Assembly (NCBI GenBank): GCA_951812615.1
Contig: CATOSU010000001.1
Span: 496,001-560,000 of the forward strand
Length of the DNA stretch: 64,000 bases
Direction of reading: 5' to 3'
DNA from: an uncultured Paracoccaceae bacterium
Lineage (GTDB): Bacteria; Pseudomonadota; Alphaproteobacteria; Rhodobacterales; Rhodobacteraceae
Shown here: one piece after another, positions 61,097 through 64,000 of the stretch
Layout of the letters: each line of letters opens with the position of its first letter
How positions within the stretch are numbered: position 1 is the first letter of the stretch
The notes under the pieces: model-generated
The model's input: only the letters and a program-made list of their open reading frames with translations
What the model was told of the DNA's origin: nothing
Database searches by the model: none
Position numbers and translations under genes: made by a program

Positions 61097-63118
61097 ATGT
61101 GGCGAGTTGGAATTGATGTCGGCGGGACATTCACGGATTTCTTCGCATGGAATGAAGAAGACGGATCTTACAAAACGGCAAAAGTCCTGACGACCAAGGA
61201 CGACCGTTCGCGTGGAGTTCTGGAGTCAATCGACGTCGCAGGTATCCCTTTCGACGAGATTTCATTTCTGATGCATGGGACGACAACCGCGACAAACTCA
61301 TTGATCGAACGGGACTACCCGGACGCAGCGTTCGTGACCACTGAAGGCTTCCGCGACACAATTGAAATCGGCCGCCAGCACCGCAAGGCGCTCTACGACC
61401 CGTATCAAACAAAACCAGAGCCGCTGATCCGTCGCCGGAACCGTTTCTCGATCAATGAAAGGATTTCGGCACGCGGCGAGGTGCGCAGAGAGCTGGATGA
61501 GAACGCTGCCCGTGAGATCGCAAGAACAATCAAAGACAAGGGTTATGGGTCGGTCGGTATCGGCTTTATCAACTCCTACGCCAATGATGCGCACGAAAAA
61601 CGAATGCGCGACATCATCCTGGAAGAAGCACCCAATGCGCATGTTGTGATATCTTCTGAAACCCGCCCGGTCTTTCGTGAACATGGTCGTTTCACAACCA
61701 CCGCAATTCGCGCATGCCTGATGCCGATCATGACAAACTATTTCGATCGTCTATCGAATGTTCTGACCGAACGTGGCTTCAAGGGAAAGCTTCTTATCCT
61801 GAAAAGCAACGGTGGCGTGATGGGTGCGCAAAATGCCAAAATGCGCCCCGAGGAACTGATTGAATCCGGGCCTGCCGGTGGTGTTGCGTACGCAAGCTAC
61901 CTGTCCAAAAACGCAGGTTTCAAAAACATCATTCACACAGACGTTGGTGGGACAAGCTTTGACGTTTCCATCGTTGAGGACGCTGAAGGTCTGATTACTC
62001 GCGATCATGAACTAGAATGGGAAGTTCCCGTTGCAGTTCCGATGCTGGACATTCATTCGGTCGGCGCCGGTGGGGGTTCGATCGGTTGGGTCGATGAGGG
62101 TGGGTCTTTGCGGATGGGCCCACAGTCCGCGGGTTCGACACCCGGACCCGCGTGTTACGGGCGTGGAGGCACTGAGCCGACCATAACCGACGCAAACCTC
62201 GTTCTGGGACGTCTGAACCCGTCGCTCAGCGACAAATTCGAGCTCGATAAGGCGGCTGCCGAGGCTGCGATTGACCGGCTGGCTGAGAAGGTCGGGCTGT
62301 CTCGGCTGGAAACAGCGGACGGCATGATCAAGATCTCGTGCGAAACCATGGCGCAAGCCGTGAAAGGTGTTGTCGTTGCCCGCGCTCGCGACCCGCGTGA
62401 CTTTGTTCTGGCCAGCTTTGGCGGCGCAGGACCGATGCACGCTTGCTTTGTTGCTCAGGCCATGAGCATCCCGCAGGTGGTCATTCCCGGCGCTGCCGGT
62501 GTGGCGTCGGCCTTTGGTGCAACGGCCATGGACATGCGCCATGACATCGAGACCTTCCATTACGCGCCGCTCGACTCGGTCAAGGTGGAAGACCTCAACC
62601 GGCTTTATGCGGGTATCGAGGCCGATGCCCGCGAAAGGCTGGCAGCGGACGGGATCGACGCCGCTTCGGTAGAGATGCGGCGGACCGCGCAAATGCGCTA
62701 TGTCGGCCAGACTTACGAGGTGGAAACCGAAATCCCGCCGGGTGAGTTGACAGACGGAGTGGTTCCATCGATCGCCACGGCGTTCCACGCCGCGCATGAA
62801 AAAGAATACGGGGTTTTCAATGAAAGTTTCCCGATTGCTTTCGTTTCACTAAGCGTGACGGCCGTCGGCAAGATGAAAGAACCTCCGGTCTATGACTTCA
62901 GTGGTGCTGAAGCTGCAGCAAGCCATTGCAGCCGTGAGGTCTACTTCGACGGAACCTGGCATCACGCGGACCTTTATGACGGTAAAAGCGTTGGACCGGG
63001 TGCCAAACTGGCTGGTCCAGCGGTGGTCGAATACCTCGACTCAATCGCCGTTGTCCCACCCAATTGCAGCGGCGAAGTCGACACGAGTGGCAACCTTGTC
63101 GTTAACATCGGAAACTGA
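61097..63118 (+). CDS. hyuA: Hydantoinase/oxoprolinase A subunit (HyuA/OplA family)
   Basis: 673 residues from ATG 61097 (MWRVGIDVGGTFTDFF; GGAGAGG just upstream). ATG 61085 would start inside the operator. ASKHA-type ATPase: phosphate loops GIDVGGTFTDF and HGTTTATNSLIERD, GGVMGAQNAKMRPEELIESGPAGGV, HTDVGGTSFDVSIVEDAEGL and FGGAGPMHACFVAQA. Works with HyuB to hydrolyse cyclic amides (hydantoins, 5-oxoproline, lactams) using ATP. Near gabTD, a lactam that yields GABA is an attractive substrate (inference). Confidence 0.92.
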   Translation: MWRVGIDVGGTFTDFFAWNEEDGSYKTAKVLTTKDDRSRGVLESIDVAGIPFDEISFLMHGTTTATNSLIERDYPDAAFVTTEGFRDTIEIGRQHRKALYDPYQTKPEPLIRRRNRFSINERISARGEVRRELDENAAREIARTIKDKGYGSVGIGFINSYANDAHEKRMRDIILEEAPNAHVVISSETRPVFREHGRFTTTAIRACLMPIMTNYFDRLSNVLTERGFKGKLLILKSNGGVMGAQNAKMRPEELIESGPAGGVAYASYLSKNAGFKNIIHTDVGGTSFDVSIVEDAEGLITRDHELEWEVPVAVPMLDIHSVGAGGGSIGWVDEGGSLRMGPQSAGSTPGPACYGRGGTEPTITDANLVLGRLNPSLSDKFELDKAAAEAAIDRLAEKVGLSRLETADGMIKISCETMAQAVKGVVVARARDPRDFVLASFGGAGPMHACFVAQAMSIPQVVIPGAAGVASAFGATAMDMRHDIETFHYAPLDSVKVEDLNRLYAGIEADARERLAADGIDAASVEMRRTAQMRYVGQTYEVETEIPPGELTDGVVPSIATAFHAAHEKEYGVFNESFPIAFVSLSVTAVGKMKEPPVYDFSGAEAAASHCSREVYFDGTWHHADLYDGKSVGPGAKLAGPAVVEYLDSIAVVPPNCSGEVDTSGNLVVNIGN

Positions 63119-63129
63119 GGAGAGTACCA

Positions 63130-64000
63130 ATGACAACTGAAACCAAAGGACGTTTCGGCGAAGTTGACGCGGTCACCTTCGAAGTTCTGAGAAACACGTT
63201 CGAATACGCGTGTAACCGTATGTCAACGATCATGCAGCGCACGTCGTTTTCTCCGATCCTGGCTGACATCCTGGATTTCTCGAACGCGGTATACGACCCG
63301 GAACTTCGGCTTCTGGCGCAGGCCGCCAACTGCCCGGTCCACCTTGCGGCGATGCAGTATAGTGCCGATGCTGCGGCCAAGAAATACCCGATCGAAACCA
63401 TGAAGCCGGGCGATATTTATGCACTGAACGATCCCTAACAGGGCGGCACGCACACCAACGATATCACTTTCATAATGCCGGTCTTTTTCGAAGAAGAGGT
63501 TTTGGGTTTCGCTGTAAGCCGGGGCCACTGGATGGACCTGGGCGGCGGCGCCGCGGGCGGAATGTCGTTCTCGACCCACGTTGCGGCCGAAGGTCTGCGT
63601 ATCCCGCCGATCAAGCTTTATGAGAATTACGAAATCAACCCTGATTTCCTGGCGATCATTATGAACAACACGCGGACGCCGTTCTTTATCGAAGGCGACC
63701 TTCAGGCGCATCTCGGTGCCCTGAAAGCGGCGGAGCAAGAACTTCAGCGCGCAGCGCGGCGCTACGGTCTAAGAACCGTCAAAGCCGCGATGAAAGAACT
63801 GATTGGCTACACCGAACGCATCATCCGCAAGTCGATCGAAGAAATCCCGGATGGCGAATACTATGCCGAGGATTTTGCGGACACGGATGGGTTCTCACCG
63901 GATCCGGTGAAGGTGGCGGTGAAGCTGACGGTCGATGGCTCCAACATCAACGTTGACTTCACGGGTTCAGACCCGACTTGCAAAGGCTCGATCAATTCGC
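63130..64000 (+). pseudogene. hyuB: Hydantoinase/oxoprolinase B subunit, interrupted by an in-frame stop and cut by the window end
   Basis: Frame from ATG 63130 (GAGGAGAG upstream): TFEVLRNTFEYACNRMSTIM, MQRTSFSPILADILDFSNAVYD and MKPGDIYALNDP, then TAA at 63436-63438, then in the same frame QGGTHTNDITFIMPVF, SRGHWMDLGGGAAGGMS, AEGLRIPPIKLYENYEINPDFLAIIMNNTRTP and onward to the window edge. Family members read DPYxGGTHxxD here, with a conserved tyrosine; TAC or TAT has become TAA. The rest of the frame is open and well conserved, so the stop is recent or an error. The missing C-terminal part lies beyond 64000. Confidence 0.85.

Noticed and set aside
1-64000. tRNA, rRNA, CRISPR arrays and replication origins
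   Set aside because: No sequence with their hallmarks was recognised by eye on either strand; a dedicated tRNA or CRISPR search was not possible here.

Overview
The window reads as an alphaproteobacterium of the Rhodobacteraceae (Roseobacter group). The evidence is its gene content: a complete C-P lyase operon with DUF1045 and the phn-type hexapeptide transferase, a betaine-demethylation cluster with a DddQ-type DMSP-lyase-like cupin, an IS91 element carrying its own tyrosine recombinase, and a DUF1127 miniprotein. The organism is inferred from this; no rRNA or tRNA gene is present to settle it. The two ends (about 1-7.3 kb and 56-64 kb) look more AT-rich than the strongly GC-rich middle, and gene-poor stretches (7.3-8.0 kb and 55.6-56.05 kb) mark both transitions.

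Layout. (1) 0.2-7.3 kb, plus strand: branched-chain-amino-acid-type ABC importer (livHMKGF order) continuing into a Tm-1-like protein, a TIM-barrel PEP-hydrolase-family protein and an SRPBCC protein. (2) 8.0-20.5 kb: phosphonate import (phnCDEE) and C-P lyase (phnGHIJKLN, phnM) with the divergent regulator phnF, a hexapeptide transferase and DUF1045. (3) 20.5-24.6 kb: LysR and SDR remnants, rpe, a CocE/NonD hydrolase, and a cyclase-FHA fusion. (4) 24.6-31.7 kb, minus strand: a pim-like beta-oxidation operon (CoA ligase, enoyl-CoA hydratase, thioesterase, two acyl-CoA dehydrogenases, bifunctional FadB-like enzyme). (5) 31.9-39.4 kb: aldehyde dehydrogenase / IclR / class III aminotransferase / DMT exporter, cyclase, CMD protein, DUF1127 and PHP proteins. 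(6) 39.5-52.7 kb: a betaine-type catabolic locus: RpiR regulator, Rieske oxygenase and GFA protein on plus; FAD-GcvT demethylating oxidoreductase, MDR dehydrogenase, DddQ-like cupin, DUF1801, two enolase-superfamily enzymes and an aminotransferase on minus. The aminotransferase is split by a 2.5 kb IS91-family element. (7) 52.7-55.6 kb: thioesterase, Asp/Glu-racemase-like protein, sulfotransferase-like protein, CMD protein. (8) 56-64 kb: small membrane protein, gabD, gabT, two XRE-cupin regulators, and hyuA/hyuB of the ATP-dependent oxoprolinase/hydantoinase family, running off the end.

Most notable observations. A conserved operator (AGTGAAC-N14-GTTCACT) sits in front of both the second XRE-cupin regulator and hyuA, and this locus next to gabTD suggests a lactam-to-GABA-to-succinate route. 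The C-P lyase locus shows no phnP, but it has a DUF1045 gene with two HxT motifs of the 2H phosphoesterase type, a candidate replacement. An unusual number of genes are broken: four probable single-base indels, two in-frame stops (one at a Cys position of the DddQ-like gene, one in a conserved motif of hyuB), one IS insertion and one fused pair of gene remnants. Whether these are real decay or sequence errors must be decided from reads.
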